Program-made: the position numbers and the translations under genes | The notes under the pieces: generated by a model | Seen by the model: only the letters and a program-made list of their open reading frames with translations | Told to the model about the DNA's origin: nothing | Databases searched by the model: none | Shown here: one piece after another, positions 25,382 to 33,031 of the stretch | Layout of the letters: every line of letters starts with the position of its first letter | How positions within the stretch are numbered: the stretch's first letter is position 1 | Assembly: GCA_022792835.1 (NCBI GenBank) | Contig: JAAWBT010000089.1 | Coordinates: forward strand, 1 to 64,000 | Source: Lachnospiraceae bacterium | Lineage (GTDB): Bacteria; Bacillota; Clostridia; Lachnospirales; Lachnospiraceae | Length of the DNA stretch: 64,000 nucleotides | Reading direction: 5' to 3'

Positions 25382-25419
25382 AAGAGAGTGGAATTTTTAA
25401 AGAAATTCCCTCTTTTTTT
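25382..25419 (+). terminator. Intrinsic terminator after the ABC importer operon
   Basis: A stem of GGAATTT / AAATTCC (25390-25396 and 25403-25409), extended by a lower A+G / C+T stem across a one-base bulge, is followed by seven T (25413-25419). This is a classical Rho-independent terminator 39 bp after the last ATPase gene. Confidence 0.85.
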
Positions 25420-25427
25420 ATTATATA

Positions 25428-25501
25428 GGATTCCGGTGTCAAAGTCTCTGGCCTATGAAGCCGACGGCCAATCAGACAGATAGCTTTTGACACCGGAATT
25501 C
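25428..25501 (+). promoter_or_regulatory. Long inverted repeat, possible structured 5' leader of the sugar-acid operon
   Basis: A 14-bp perfect inverted repeat (ATTCCGGTGTCAAA at 25430-25443, TTTGACACCGGAAT at 25486-25499) encloses about 42 bases that can form inner pairs (GTCT 25444-25447 with AGAC 25474-25477, and GGCC with GGCC). It lies 70 bp before the GntP start. It matches no riboswitch class I recognise. It could be an RNA element or a split operator. Confidence 0.45.
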
Positions 25502-25570
25502 ATATAGGAAATTCTTTTTCATGTGCAGAGGTGCGGAGGATGAAAAAGGCGGACTGAAGGAGGACTTGTA

Positions 25571-26926
25571 ATGAATGGCACGGTAACCCTCGACCCGACC
25601 AGACTGGTCGTCGCGGCTCTTGTGGGGCTGGCGCTTTTGTTGGCGCTGATCATCAAATTTAAGATACATGCCATGCTTTCCATCCTGATCGGGGCAGTGG
25701 TGATCGGCCTGATTGCCGGTATGCCTTTTCAGGATATTATAACAGCAGTGGACGACGGGATCGGAAACACCTTGAAGGGAATTGCACTTTTAGTGGGGCT
25801 TGGTTCCATGTTTGGTGCGATTCTGGAGGTTTCTGGAGGCGCACAGACCCTGGCCGTTACCATGATTAACAGATTTGGCGACCGGAAGGCCGCCTGGGCT
25901 CTGGGAATCACCGGCCTGGTCATCGCGATGCCGGTGTTCTTTGATGCGGGCCTGATCATTTTGATCCCGCTGGCTTTTTCTCTGGCAAAAAGAACGAAAC
26001 GTTCCTCCCTGTTTTATGTGATTCCTCTCCTTGCAGGCCTGGCGGTGGGCCATGCCTTCATTCCTCCGACTCCAGGACCGGTGTTGGTGGCGACCATGCT
26101 TGGGGTGGATCTTGGCTGGGTGATCCTGGTCGGAGTGTTCTGCGGCATTTTTGCCATGATTGCGGCAGGGCCCATCTGGGGCCGGTTCTGTGGGAAAAAA
26201 TATAATGTGGCCATCCCGGAACATGTGGCAGGTCAGGAGGATTTGGATGAATCGAAGCTTCCCGGTTTTGCGGCAGTGGTGGGCATCATTTTAATCCCGC
26301 TGGTCCTTATCGTATTAAAGTCCCTGGCAAGTGTGATCCCGGCTTTAAAAGGTGCGGAACCGGTCCTGTCTTTCCTGGGACAGCCTTTTATAGCGCTTTT
26401 GATCGCGACGCTGGCCGCCATGATTATCCTTGGCACAAGGCACGGCTACAGCCTGGAAGAGCTGGAAAAGATCATGACAAAATCCCTGGAACCCACAGGA
26501 CTGATCCTTTTAGTGACGGCTTGCGGCGGTGTGCTCCGCTACATGCTTCAGTATTCCGGCCTTGGCGATGTGATCGGAAATGCTGTTTCTTCGGCGAACC
26601 TTCCTTTGGTGGTGGTGGCGTTCCTGGTGGCGGCCCTGGTCCGCATCTGCGTGGGCTCTGCAACTGTGGCCATGACCATGGCGGCAGGAATCGTTGCTTC
26701 CATGCCTGGACTGGACGCGTATTCCCCCATGTATCTGGCCTGTGTGACCGCTGCAGTGGCCGGCGGTGCAACGGTCTGCTCCCATTTCAACGATTCTGGG
26801 TTCTGGCTGGTGAAATCTCTGGTGGGACTGGATGAGAAGACAACTCTCAAAACCTGGACGATTATGGAGACTCTGGTGGGGGGAACCGGGTTTGCCGTGG
26901 CTTTGATTATTTCATTCTTTGTATAA
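25571..26926 (+). CDS. GntP-family gluconate/sugar-acid permease
   Basis: A 451-residue membrane protein with about 12 hydrophobic segments. Family motifs include GLGSMFGAILEVSGGAQTLA, the FFDAGLIILIPLAFSLAKR segment, PPTPGPVLVATMLG and near the end a VTAAVAGGATVCSHFNDSGFW block, which is diagnostic of GntP permeases. It imports gluconate or another sugar acid by proton symport. It heads the operon that continues with dehydratase, aldolase and kinase, consistent with uptake of an aldonate for a 2-keto-3-deoxy pathway. The ribosome site is GAAGGAGG. Confidence 0.94.
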   Translation: MNGTVTLDPTRLVVAALVGLALLLALIIKFKIHAMLSILIGAVVIGLIAGMPFQDIITAVDDGIGNTLKGIALLVGLGSMFGAILEVSGGAQTLAVTMINRFGDRKAAWALGITGLVIAMPVFFDAGLIILIPLAFSLAKRTKRSSLFYVIPLLAGLAVGHAFIPPTPGPVLVATMLGVDLGWVILVGVFCGIFAMIAAGPIWGRFCGKKYNVAIPEHVAGQEDLDESKLPGFAAVVGIILIPLVLIVLKSLASVIPALKGAEPVLSFLGQPFIALLIATLAAMIILGTRHGYSLEELEKIMTKSLEPTGLILLVTACGGVLRYMLQYSGLGDVIGNAVSSANLPLVVVAFLVAALVRICVGSATVAMTMAAGIVASMPGLDAYSPMYLACVTAAVAGGATVCSHFNDSGFWLVKSLVGLDEKTTLKTWTIMETLVGGTGFAVALIISFFV

Positions 26927-26961
26927 TAAATTAAGTATATTTACACAAGAAGGAGATTCTT

Positions 26962-28722
26962 ATGGAACTTGTCAGTCAGAAAATGAGAAAACTTGCGCCG
27001 GAGCTTGACCCGCTTAGGATTGGGACCGGCTGGAAAACGGAGGATTTGGGAAAAGTCCAGGTGTTAATTGAGAGCACTTTTGGTGACAGCCACCCGGGCA
27101 GCGTCCATCTGGATATTCTTGTGGAAGAGGTACGCAGAGGGATTGAGGCGGCCGGGGGCCATGGGGCGAGATACTTTGCCACAGATATCTGTGACGGAGA
27201 GAGCCAGGGCACAGACGGAATCAATTACAGCCTGGTCAGCCGGGAAATGATCGCAGGCATGATCGAGATCCATGCAGGTGCCACGCCCTTTGACGCAGGG
27301 GTTTATCTTGCCAGTTGTGACAAAGGTATGCCGGCTAACCTGATGGGGCTTGCCAGGGTCAATATCCCTGCCGTGGTGGTGCCGGGAGGCACCATGAACG
27401 CGGGACCGGATATGCTGACGCTGGAGCAGCTTGGGATGTACAGCGCCAAATACCAGAGAGGTGAGATTGACGAGGAGAAACTCAACTGGGCAAAGTGTAA
27501 CGCCTGTCCAGGCTGCGGCGCCTGCTCTTTCATTGGAACAGCTTCTACCATGCAGATTATGGCGGAGGCGCTGGGGCTTGCCCTTCCTGGAAGTGCCCTG
27601 ATGCCGGCGGCCAGCCCGGATCTTTTGGACTTTGCGAGACGGGCAGGAGAGCAGGCGGTGAAGCTTGCCCTCCTGCCAGACATGCGTCCCGGCGACATTG
27701 TGACCATGGAAAGCTTTGAGAACGCAATCCTGGTCCATGCGGCCGTCTCCGGCAGCACCAACTGCCTGCTCCATCTTCCGGCAGTGGCCCATGAATTCGG
27801 CCTGGAGATCACAGGAGACACCTTTGACAGACTCCACCGGGGTGCCCGTTACCTTCTGGATATCCGCCCTGCAGGCCGGTGGCCGGCAGAGGTGTTCTAT
27901 TATGCAGGCGGTGTCCCGGCGATCATGGAAGAGATCAAAGCCAACCTGCATCTGGATGTGATGACTGTGACAGGGAAAACCCTGGGTGAAAATCTGAAGG
28001 AGCTGAGAGAGAACGGTTTTTATGAGCGATGTGAAAAATGGCTTGAGGATTTTAACAGTCGTTATGGTGTGAAGCTGACCAGGGAGGATATTATCCGGCC
28101 TTATGACAAGGCCCTTGGGACAGACGGGAGTATTGCCATTCTGAAAGGGAATCTGGCGCCAGAGGGAGCGGTCATCAAGCATACGGCCTGCCCAAAGGAG
28201 ATGTTTCAGGCCATCTTACGTGCAAAACCCTTTGACAGTGAGGAAGAATGTCTGGATGCCGTGTTAAAGCACAAGGTACAAAAAGGTGATGCGGTGTTTA
28301 TCCGCTACGAGGGCCCGAAAGGGAGCGGCATGCCGGAGATGTTCTATACCTCTGAGGCCATCAGCAGTGACAAAGAGCTTGGAAAGAGCATTGCCCTGAT
28401 CACGGACGGGCGTTTTTCTGGCGCTTCCACCGGTCCGGTGATCGGACACTGCAGCCCGGAAGCCGTGGAGGGAGGCCCCATTGCCCTGGTGGAAGAGGGA
28501 GATCTGATCGAGATTGATGTGATGGCCCGAAGGCTGAACATCATTGGCATTGCAGGAGAGCGAAAGACCATGGAGGAAGTGGCAACAGTCCTTGAAGAGC
28601 GGAGGAAGAACTGGAAAAAGCCAGAACCCAAGTATAAAAAAGGAGTGCTGAGGCTGTTTAGCGAGCTGGCTGCCAGCCCCATGAAAGGAGCATATCTGGA
28701 CTTTGCGGGCAAGGGTATATAG
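26962..28722 (+). CDS. IlvD/Edd-family sugar-acid dehydratase
   Basis: A 586-residue Fe-S dehydratase of the dihydroxy-acid dehydratase/6-phosphogluconate dehydratase family. Cluster Cys residues are seen in ASCDKGMPANLM and NACPGCGACSFIGTASTM, with later GRFSGASTGPVIGH. In BCAA synthesis the enzyme would sit with ilv genes. Here it is between a GntP permease and KDPG aldolase, so dehydration of an aldonate to a 2-keto-3-deoxy acid is the better reading. Whether the substrate is free or phosphorylated cannot be decided from sequence, but the kinase downstream favours the non-phosphorylated acid as substrate. Confidence 0.88.
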   Translation: MELVSQKMRKLAPELDPLRIGTGWKTEDLGKVQVLIESTFGDSHPGSVHLDILVEEVRRGIEAAGGHGARYFATDICDGESQGTDGINYSLVSREMIAGMIEIHAGATPFDAGVYLASCDKGMPANLMGLARVNIPAVVVPGGTMNAGPDMLTLEQLGMYSAKYQRGEIDEEKLNWAKCNACPGCGACSFIGTASTMQIMAEALGLALPGSALMPAASPDLLDFARRAGEQAVKLALLPDMRPGDIVTMESFENAILVHAAVSGSTNCLLHLPAVAHEFGLEITGDTFDRLHRGARYLLDIRPAGRWPAEVFYYAGGVPAIMEEIKANLHLDVMTVTGKTLGENLKELRENGFYERCEKWLEDFNSRYGVKLTREDIIRPYDKALGTDGSIAILKGNLAPEGAVIKHTACPKEMFQAILRAKPFDSEEECLDAVLKHKVQKGDAVFIRYEGPKGSGMPEMFYTSEAISSDKELGKSIALITDGRFSGASTGPVIGHCSPEAVEGGPIALVEEGDLIEIDVMARRLNIIGIAGERKTMEEVATVLEERRKNWKKPEPKYKKGVLRLFSELAASPMKGAYLDFAGKGI

Positions 28723-28734
28723 AAGGAGGTCAAT

Positions 28735-29373
28735 ATGAAGTCAATAGAAGAACAGCTTCAGGGATTCGGAGTGGTCCCGGTGGTGGTATTGAATGATGAG
28801 GCGCACGCAATTCCTCTTGCAAAGGCTCTTGTGGAGGGGGGGCTGCCCTGTGCCGAGGTGACTTTCCGCACAGAGGCGGCGGAAGGCGCTATCCGGCGCA
28901 TGAGCGAACAATATCCGGACATGCTGGTGGGAGCCGGGACCGTCCTGACGACAAAACAGGTGGACCGGGCTGTGTCGGCCGGCGCAAAGTTCATCGTAAG
29001 CCCTGGGTTTGACCCGGAGATTGTGGACGACTGCCTGGAAAAGAACATTCCGGTCTTTCCCGGCTGTATCACCCCCTCGGAGGCCGCCCAGGCGGTGAAG
29101 CGGGGGCTTAGGGTGGTGAAATTCTTCCCGGCAGAGCAGTTTGGCGGCGTCAGCGCCATCAAAGCCCTGGCGGCTCCTTACAACATGTTAAAATTTATGC
29201 CCACCGGCGGTGTGAATGCAAAGAATCTGGAAACCTACCTGAACTGTGATAAAATCCTTGCCTGCGGCGGGAGCTGGATGGTAAAAGGCGATCTGATTCA
29301 GGCGGGAGCCTTTGAGCGGATCGGTGAGCTGACAAGAGAAACGGTGGCGCTTGTGGAGAAGGTCAGGGGGTAG
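28735..29373 (+). CDS. eda: 2-keto-3-deoxy-6-phosphogluconate (KDPG) aldolase family
   Basis: A 212-residue TIM-barrel class I aldolase that splits KDPG into pyruvate and glyceraldehyde 3-phosphate. Key residues are visible: Glu41 and Arg45 in AEVTFRTEAA, and the Schiff-base Lys129 in VVKFFPAEQFGG; a phosphate-binding MPTGGVN segment follows. The length is normal. It lies 12 bp after the dehydratase with AGGAGG before the start, and 5 bp before the PfkB kinase. The kinase probably provides its phosphorylated substrate. Confidence 0.95.
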   Translation: MKSIEEQLQGFGVVPVVVLNDEAHAIPLAKALVEGGLPCAEVTFRTEAAEGAIRRMSEQYPDMLVGAGTVLTTKQVDRAVSAGAKFIVSPGFDPEIVDDCLEKNIPVFPGCITPSEAAQAVKRGLRVVKFFPAEQFGGVSAIKALAAPYNMLKFMPTGGVNAKNLETYLNCDKILACGGSWMVKGDLIQAGAFERIGELTRETVALVEKVRG

Positions 29374-29378
29374 AAGAG

Positions 29379-30476
29379 ATGGATTTGAAGTTAAAGCCAA
29401 AGGAAGCGTGTAAATTTGACGTGGTGTCTCTGGGAGAGGTGATGCTCCGCCTGGACCCGGGAGAGGGCAGAATCCGCACAGCCCGCTCCTTTTGCGCCTG
29501 GGAAGGCGGCGGGGAGTACAATGTGGTGCGGGGGCTGCGCCGCTGTTTCGGCATGAAGACGGCAGTGATCACCGCTTTTGCGGACAATGAGGTGGGCAGG
29601 CTCATGGAAGACTTTATCCTGCAGGGCGGCGTTGACCCTTCCTTCATAAAATGGATGGACACAGACGGCATCGGCCGAATCTGCAGGAACGGCCTGAATT
29701 TCACGGAGCGGGGATTCGGCATCCGGGGCGCTGTCGGATGTTCGGACCGGGCCAACACAGCTATTTCCAAGGCCACGCCGAAAGACTTTGATTTTGACCA
29801 TATTTTCGGGGAGCTCGGCGTGCGCTGGCTCCACACAGGAGGGATTTATGCGGCTCTCTCGGAACAGTCCTGCGAGACTGCCCTGGCAGCCATCCAGACG
29901 GCGAAAAAGTACGGGACCCTTGTGTCCTATGACCTGAATTACCGGCCTTCCATGTGGAGCGCCATCGGCGGACAGGCAAAAGCCCGGGAAGTGAACCGAG
30001 AAATCGCAAAATATGTGGACGTGATGATCGGCAACGAGGAGGATTTCACCGCATGCCTGGGATTTGAGATCGAGGGAAACGATGCGGATCTGAAAGAACT
30101 GAACCTGGAGGGCTACAGGAAAATGATCAATGAGGCAGCGAAAGCCTATCCCAATTTCAAGGCGGCAGCCACCACCCTCCGGACTGTGAGGACAGCCACA
30201 GTCAATGACTGGAGCGCCATCTGCTGGGCGGAGGGAAAGATTTATAAAGCAAAGGATTACAAGGGCCTGGAGATCATGGACCGGGTCGGCGGCGGAGATT
30301 CCTTTGCTTCCGGCCTGATCTACGGGCTGATGACCACCCAGGATGCCGCCCTTGCGGTCAACTATGGCGCCGCCCATGGGGCCCTTGCCATGACCACGCC
30401 GGGCGACACCACCATGGCCAGTAAAAAAGAGGTGGAGGCCCTCATGGGCGGCGTAGGAGCAAGAGTGCAGAGATAA
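29379..30476 (+). CDS. PfkB-family sugar kinase, probable 2-keto-3-deoxygluconate kinase
   Basis: A 365-residue ribokinase-fold kinase. The N-terminal sheet has VVSLGEVMLRLDPG and EGGGEYNVVRGLRRCFG (sugar-binding Gly-rich part), and the C-terminal ATP/anion-hole motif is DRVGGGDSFASGLIYG with the catalytic Asp in GGGDSF. In this operon it most likely phosphorylates 2-keto-3-deoxygluconate, giving the KDPG split by the aldolase immediately upstream. It is the last gene of the operon, followed by a perfect 16-bp hairpin. Confidence 0.9.
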   Translation: MDLKLKPKEACKFDVVSLGEVMLRLDPGEGRIRTARSFCAWEGGGEYNVVRGLRRCFGMKTAVITAFADNEVGRLMEDFILQGGVDPSFIKWMDTDGIGRICRNGLNFTERGFGIRGAVGCSDRANTAISKATPKDFDFDHIFGELGVRWLHTGGIYAALSEQSCETALAAIQTAKKYGTLVSYDLNYRPSMWSAIGGQAKAREVNREIAKYVDVMIGNEEDFTACLGFEIEGNDADLKELNLEGYRKMINEAAKAYPNFKAAATTLRTVRTATVNDWSAICWAEGKIYKAKDYKGLEIMDRVGGGDSFASGLIYGLMTTQDAALAVNYGAAHGALAMTTPGDTTMASKKEVEALMGGVGARVQR

Positions 30477-30492
30477 GGATATAAGTTTGTGT

Positions 30493-30538
30493 AAGAGCCC
30501 TTTCAAGGATCAGAGAGGAGAACCTTGAAAGGGCTCTT
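30493..30538 (+). terminator. 16-bp perfect hairpin after the sugar-acid operon
   Basis: AAGAGCCCTTTCAAGG (30493-30508) pairs perfectly with CCTTGAAAGGGCTCTT (30523-30538) around a 14-nt loop, 16 bp after the kinase stop. No U-run follows, but the strength and position indicate a terminator or 3'-end stabiliser. Confidence 0.65.
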
Positions 30539-30632
30539 GCGGCAATGCAGGGTTGCAGACAGGTGATTTAAGGGAAAAGTTTTCCGCTTAAGCGGGAAGT
30601 GTTGGAACTATCTTCCATTGTTCCTAACTCTC

Positions 30633-30686
30633 TTGACAAAGATATTAGGTAAGGTTATACTTATATTAAGTTAGTTAATACTAACC
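30633..30686 (+). promoter_or_regulatory. ZIP-gene promoter with GTTAG-N6-CTAACC operator
   Basis: TTGACA (30633-30638), 17 bp, TATACT (30656-30661) is a strong sigma-A promoter. AGTTAG-ttaata-CTAACC at 30669-30686 falls at and just after the expected start site and has the same layout as the sites before feoA and feoB. A TTAGGT half-site lies in the spacer. A perfect CCGCTTAAGCGG palindrome lies further upstream (30584-30595). Confidence 0.6.
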
Positions 30687-30716
30687 AATATTGATATAAA
30701 GAGCGGAGGATGCTTG

Positions 30717-31514
30717 ATGATTGAGAATAGAATGTACATAGAGGGAACTCGGGGAATCATGATCCCCTTTGTGGGGACAGCACTGGGCTCTGCCTGCGTG
30801 CTGTTGATGAAAAATAAGCTGAATCCTCTGGTGCAGAGGGCATTGACCGGGTTTGCAGCAGGGGTCATGGTGGCAGCCTCCATCTGGAGTCTGCTGGTCC
30901 CCGCCATGGAACAGGTGCAGTCTATGGGCCGGTGGGCATTCGCGCCTGCCGCCGCCGGTTTCTGGATGGGTATTTTGTTCCTGCTGTTTTTGGACCGGAC
31001 AGTTCCCCATCTGCATATGAACAGCAGCAAGGCAGAAGGACCAAAAACCAGTCTGAAGAAGACCACCATGCTGGTATTTGCGGTGACGCTTCACAACCTG
31101 CCGGAAGGTATGGCTGTGGGGGCAGTCTATGCCGGCTGGCTTTCCGGGAATACCGGGATTACGGCTATGGGGGCGCTGGCTCTTTCTTTGGGGATCGCGA
31201 TACAGAATTTTCCGGAGGGCGCAATCATATCCATGCCCCTGCGGGCGGAGGGGGTCAGTAAAGGCAGAGCATTTTTTTATGGTGTACTTTCCGGCGCAGC
31301 CGAGCCTCTGGGCGCGGCGCTGACGATCCTCGCGGCCAGTTATGTGGTTCCGCTTCTGCCCTATCTTCTAAGTTTTGCGGCCGGGGCCATGGTGTATGTG
31401 ACAGTGGAGGAACTGATACCGGAGATGTCGCAGGGGGAGCATTCCAATGTGGGAATCATTTTGTTTGCGGCAGGTTTTTCAGTCATGATGGCCCTTGACG
31501 TGGCCTTAGGATAG
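30717..31514 (+). CDS. zupT: ZIP-family divalent metal transporter (ZupT-like)
   Basis: A 265-residue membrane protein with eight or so hydrophobic segments. The metal-binding helices are visible as LHNLPEGMAVG and IQNFPEGAIISMPL (HNxPEG and QNxPEG in helices 4 and 5). The ATG at 30717 is spaced properly from GCGGAGGA; a TTG three bases upstream is less likely. It imports Zn2+, Fe2+ or Mn2+ into the cytoplasm. The operator it shares with feoA and feoB suggests it belongs to an iron- or manganese-responsive regulon rather than a zinc-only one. Confidence 0.92.
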   Translation: MIENRMYIEGTRGIMIPFVGTALGSACVLLMKNKLNPLVQRALTGFAAGVMVAASIWSLLVPAMEQVQSMGRWAFAPAAAGFWMGILFLLFLDRTVPHLHMNSSKAEGPKTSLKKTTMLVFAVTLHNLPEGMAVGAVYAGWLSGNTGITAMGALALSLGIAIQNFPEGAIISMPLRAEGVSKGRAFFYGVLSGAAEPLGAALTILAASYVVPLLPYLLSFAAGAMVYVTVEELIPEMSQGEHSNVGIILFAAGFSVMMALDVALG

Positions 31515-31549
31515 GCTTATCTGAGCGGTTATGCCATACTGGCGGTCTT

Positions 31550-32080
31550 TTACAGCACGCACTCAAGCTGGCAGTCGTAAGGTTCTTTTTCCACGTGGAC
31601 CGGGTCGTATTCTTCTGCTTCCCTGCAGCCCATAGAACGATAAAAAGCCTGGGTTTCCACTGCGGAGTGGGCGGAGATATACAGCTTTTTGGCGTTCTGG
31701 CCTTTGGCAAACTGTTTTGCGGCCAGAAATAGTTCCCGGCCGATGCCCTGTCCGCGCATATCCTGTGACACGTGGATGCTGGACAGATCCATATACTGGG
31801 AGCAGCTGCCGGTCAGGTCTCCCTCCACAGACACAAATCCTTTGAGCCGATTATCCAGAAAGGCTCCATATACCAGCCCGCCGGTTCTGGCTGTGTGCTT
31901 TAAACAGCGCACCAGCATTTCGTATTCATCCTTTCCCCAGTCGTCGATGAAAGGATCACTTTTTATCACCCACCTGCCATTTTCTTTTCTCCAGCAGTCC
32001 GTGACCACCTGTCTTCGCTTAAAGCTGCAAAAAAGATCGAGGACGATTTCATCTGGATTTAGTTTTCTGTATTGTATCAT
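31550..32080 (-). CDS. GNAT-family N-acetyltransferase
   Basis: A 176-residue acetyltransferase. The acetyl-CoA binding motif A is IHVSQDMRGQGIGRELFLAA (VxxxxRGxGIG), followed by KLYISAHSAVETQAFYRSMG, the standard GNAT C-terminal fold. The ribosome site GGAGGAA precedes the start. It is convergent with the ZIP gene and stands alone. The acceptor substrate is unknown. Confidence 0.9.
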   Translation of the reverse strand: MIQYRKLNPDEIVLDLFCSFKRRQVVTDCWRKENGRWVIKSDPFIDDWGKDEYEMLVRCLKHTARTGGLVYGAFLDNRLKGFVSVEGDLTGSCSQYMDLSSIHVSQDMRGQGIGRELFLAAKQFAKGQNAKKLYISAHSAVETQAFYRSMGCREAEEYDPVHVEKEPYDCQLECVL

Positions 32081-32277
32081 TTTGTTTTTCCTCCATGAAT
32101 TTTGGCCGGTTATGAGGTTTATTATACTATAATGGGGGAATGAAAGGAATGCTTAAAAAAGCAGGGGAATCAGAAAACGGTGGAAAATCTCAGGATTTAG
32201 TGATATGATAGAAGGCATGTTATACCGGGACGTGAGAGTATGTGCGGACGATTGGTCTGAGATTGGGAGAGAAGAAG

Positions 32278-33030
32278 ATGGAACAGTCGGGAATTCGTTT
32301 GAATAAATATCTCAGTGAAGCGGGGGTCTGTTCCCGAAGAGAGGCCGACCGCCTTTTAGAAGCGGGACGGGTCACGGTGGACGGAGAGACGGCGGCCATG
32401 GGACAGCGGGTGAGCCAGGGGCAGCACGTGTGCCTTGACGGAAAGCCGGTGGGGGAGAAAGAGAGGCCGGTGCTCCTTTTGGTCAACAAACCTGCAGGGA
32501 TTGTCTGCACCACGGCGGAATTTAAGGGGGAAAAAAATATCGTGGATCTGGTCCATTATCCCATTCGCCTGTATCCGGTGGGGCGGCTGGATAAGGAATC
32601 AGAAGGGCTGATTCTGATGACCAACCAGGGGGAACTGATGAATAAGATCCTTCGGCCTGGAAATGCTCATGAAAAGGAGTATCTGGTGGAGGTCAACCGG
32701 CCGGTGACAGCCGGGTTTCTGGAGGCTCTCAGACGGGGGGTCCCCATGCTGGGGACAGTGACAGCCCCCTGTAGGGCAGAAAAAACGGGGCCTAAGAGCT
32801 TTCGGATGATTTTGACTCAGGGGCTAAACCGTCAGATCAGGCGGATGTGCGAATATTTCGATTACCGGGTGGTGGGTCTTAGGCGGATCCGGATCATGAA
32901 TTTTACTCTGGACGGCATCGCCTCCGGCAGATACCGGGAGGCGACGAAGGAAGAACTTTTGGAGCTTTCTAAGCTTCTTGCCGGCTCGGACGGGAGGCCT
33001 TTCAGAGAGTGTGACAGAAAGCGGGAATAG
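32278..33030 (+). CDS. RluF/RsuA-family rRNA pseudouridine synthase
   Basis: A 250-residue enzyme with an N-terminal S4 RNA-binding domain (RLNKYLSEAGVCSRREADRL) and the catalytic domain with the conserved Asp in YPVGRLDKESEGL. The C-terminal GLNRQIRRMCEYFDYRVVGL followed by LRRIRIMN resembles RluF (23S rRNA U2604) more than RluB/RsuA, so RluF is the best guess. The start at 32278 follows a GGGAGAGAAG stretch; an upstream in-frame start at 32242 lacks a ribosome site. Its end abuts ligA, which starts one base after its stop. Confidence 0.9.
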   Translation: MEQSGIRLNKYLSEAGVCSRREADRLLEAGRVTVDGETAAMGQRVSQGQHVCLDGKPVGEKERPVLLLVNKPAGIVCTTAEFKGEKNIVDLVHYPIRLYPVGRLDKESEGLILMTNQGELMNKILRPGNAHEKEYLVEVNRPVTAGFLEALRRGVPMLGTVTAPCRAEKTGPKSFRMILTQGLNRQIRRMCEYFDYRVVGLRRIRIMNFTLDGIASGRYREATKEELLELSKLLAGSDGRPFRECDRKRE

Positions 33031-33031
33031 C

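Noticed and set aside
26962-28722. Branched-chain amino acid dihydroxy-acid dehydratase (ilvD)
   Set aside because: The family cannot exclude it, but position between GntP permease and KDPG aldolase makes a sugar-acid dehydratase more likely.
27064-30506. Long antisense frames over the dehydratase and kinase genes
   Set aside because: Translations are low in structure and lack motifs; plus-strand genes have ribosome sites, catalytic residues and operon spacing.
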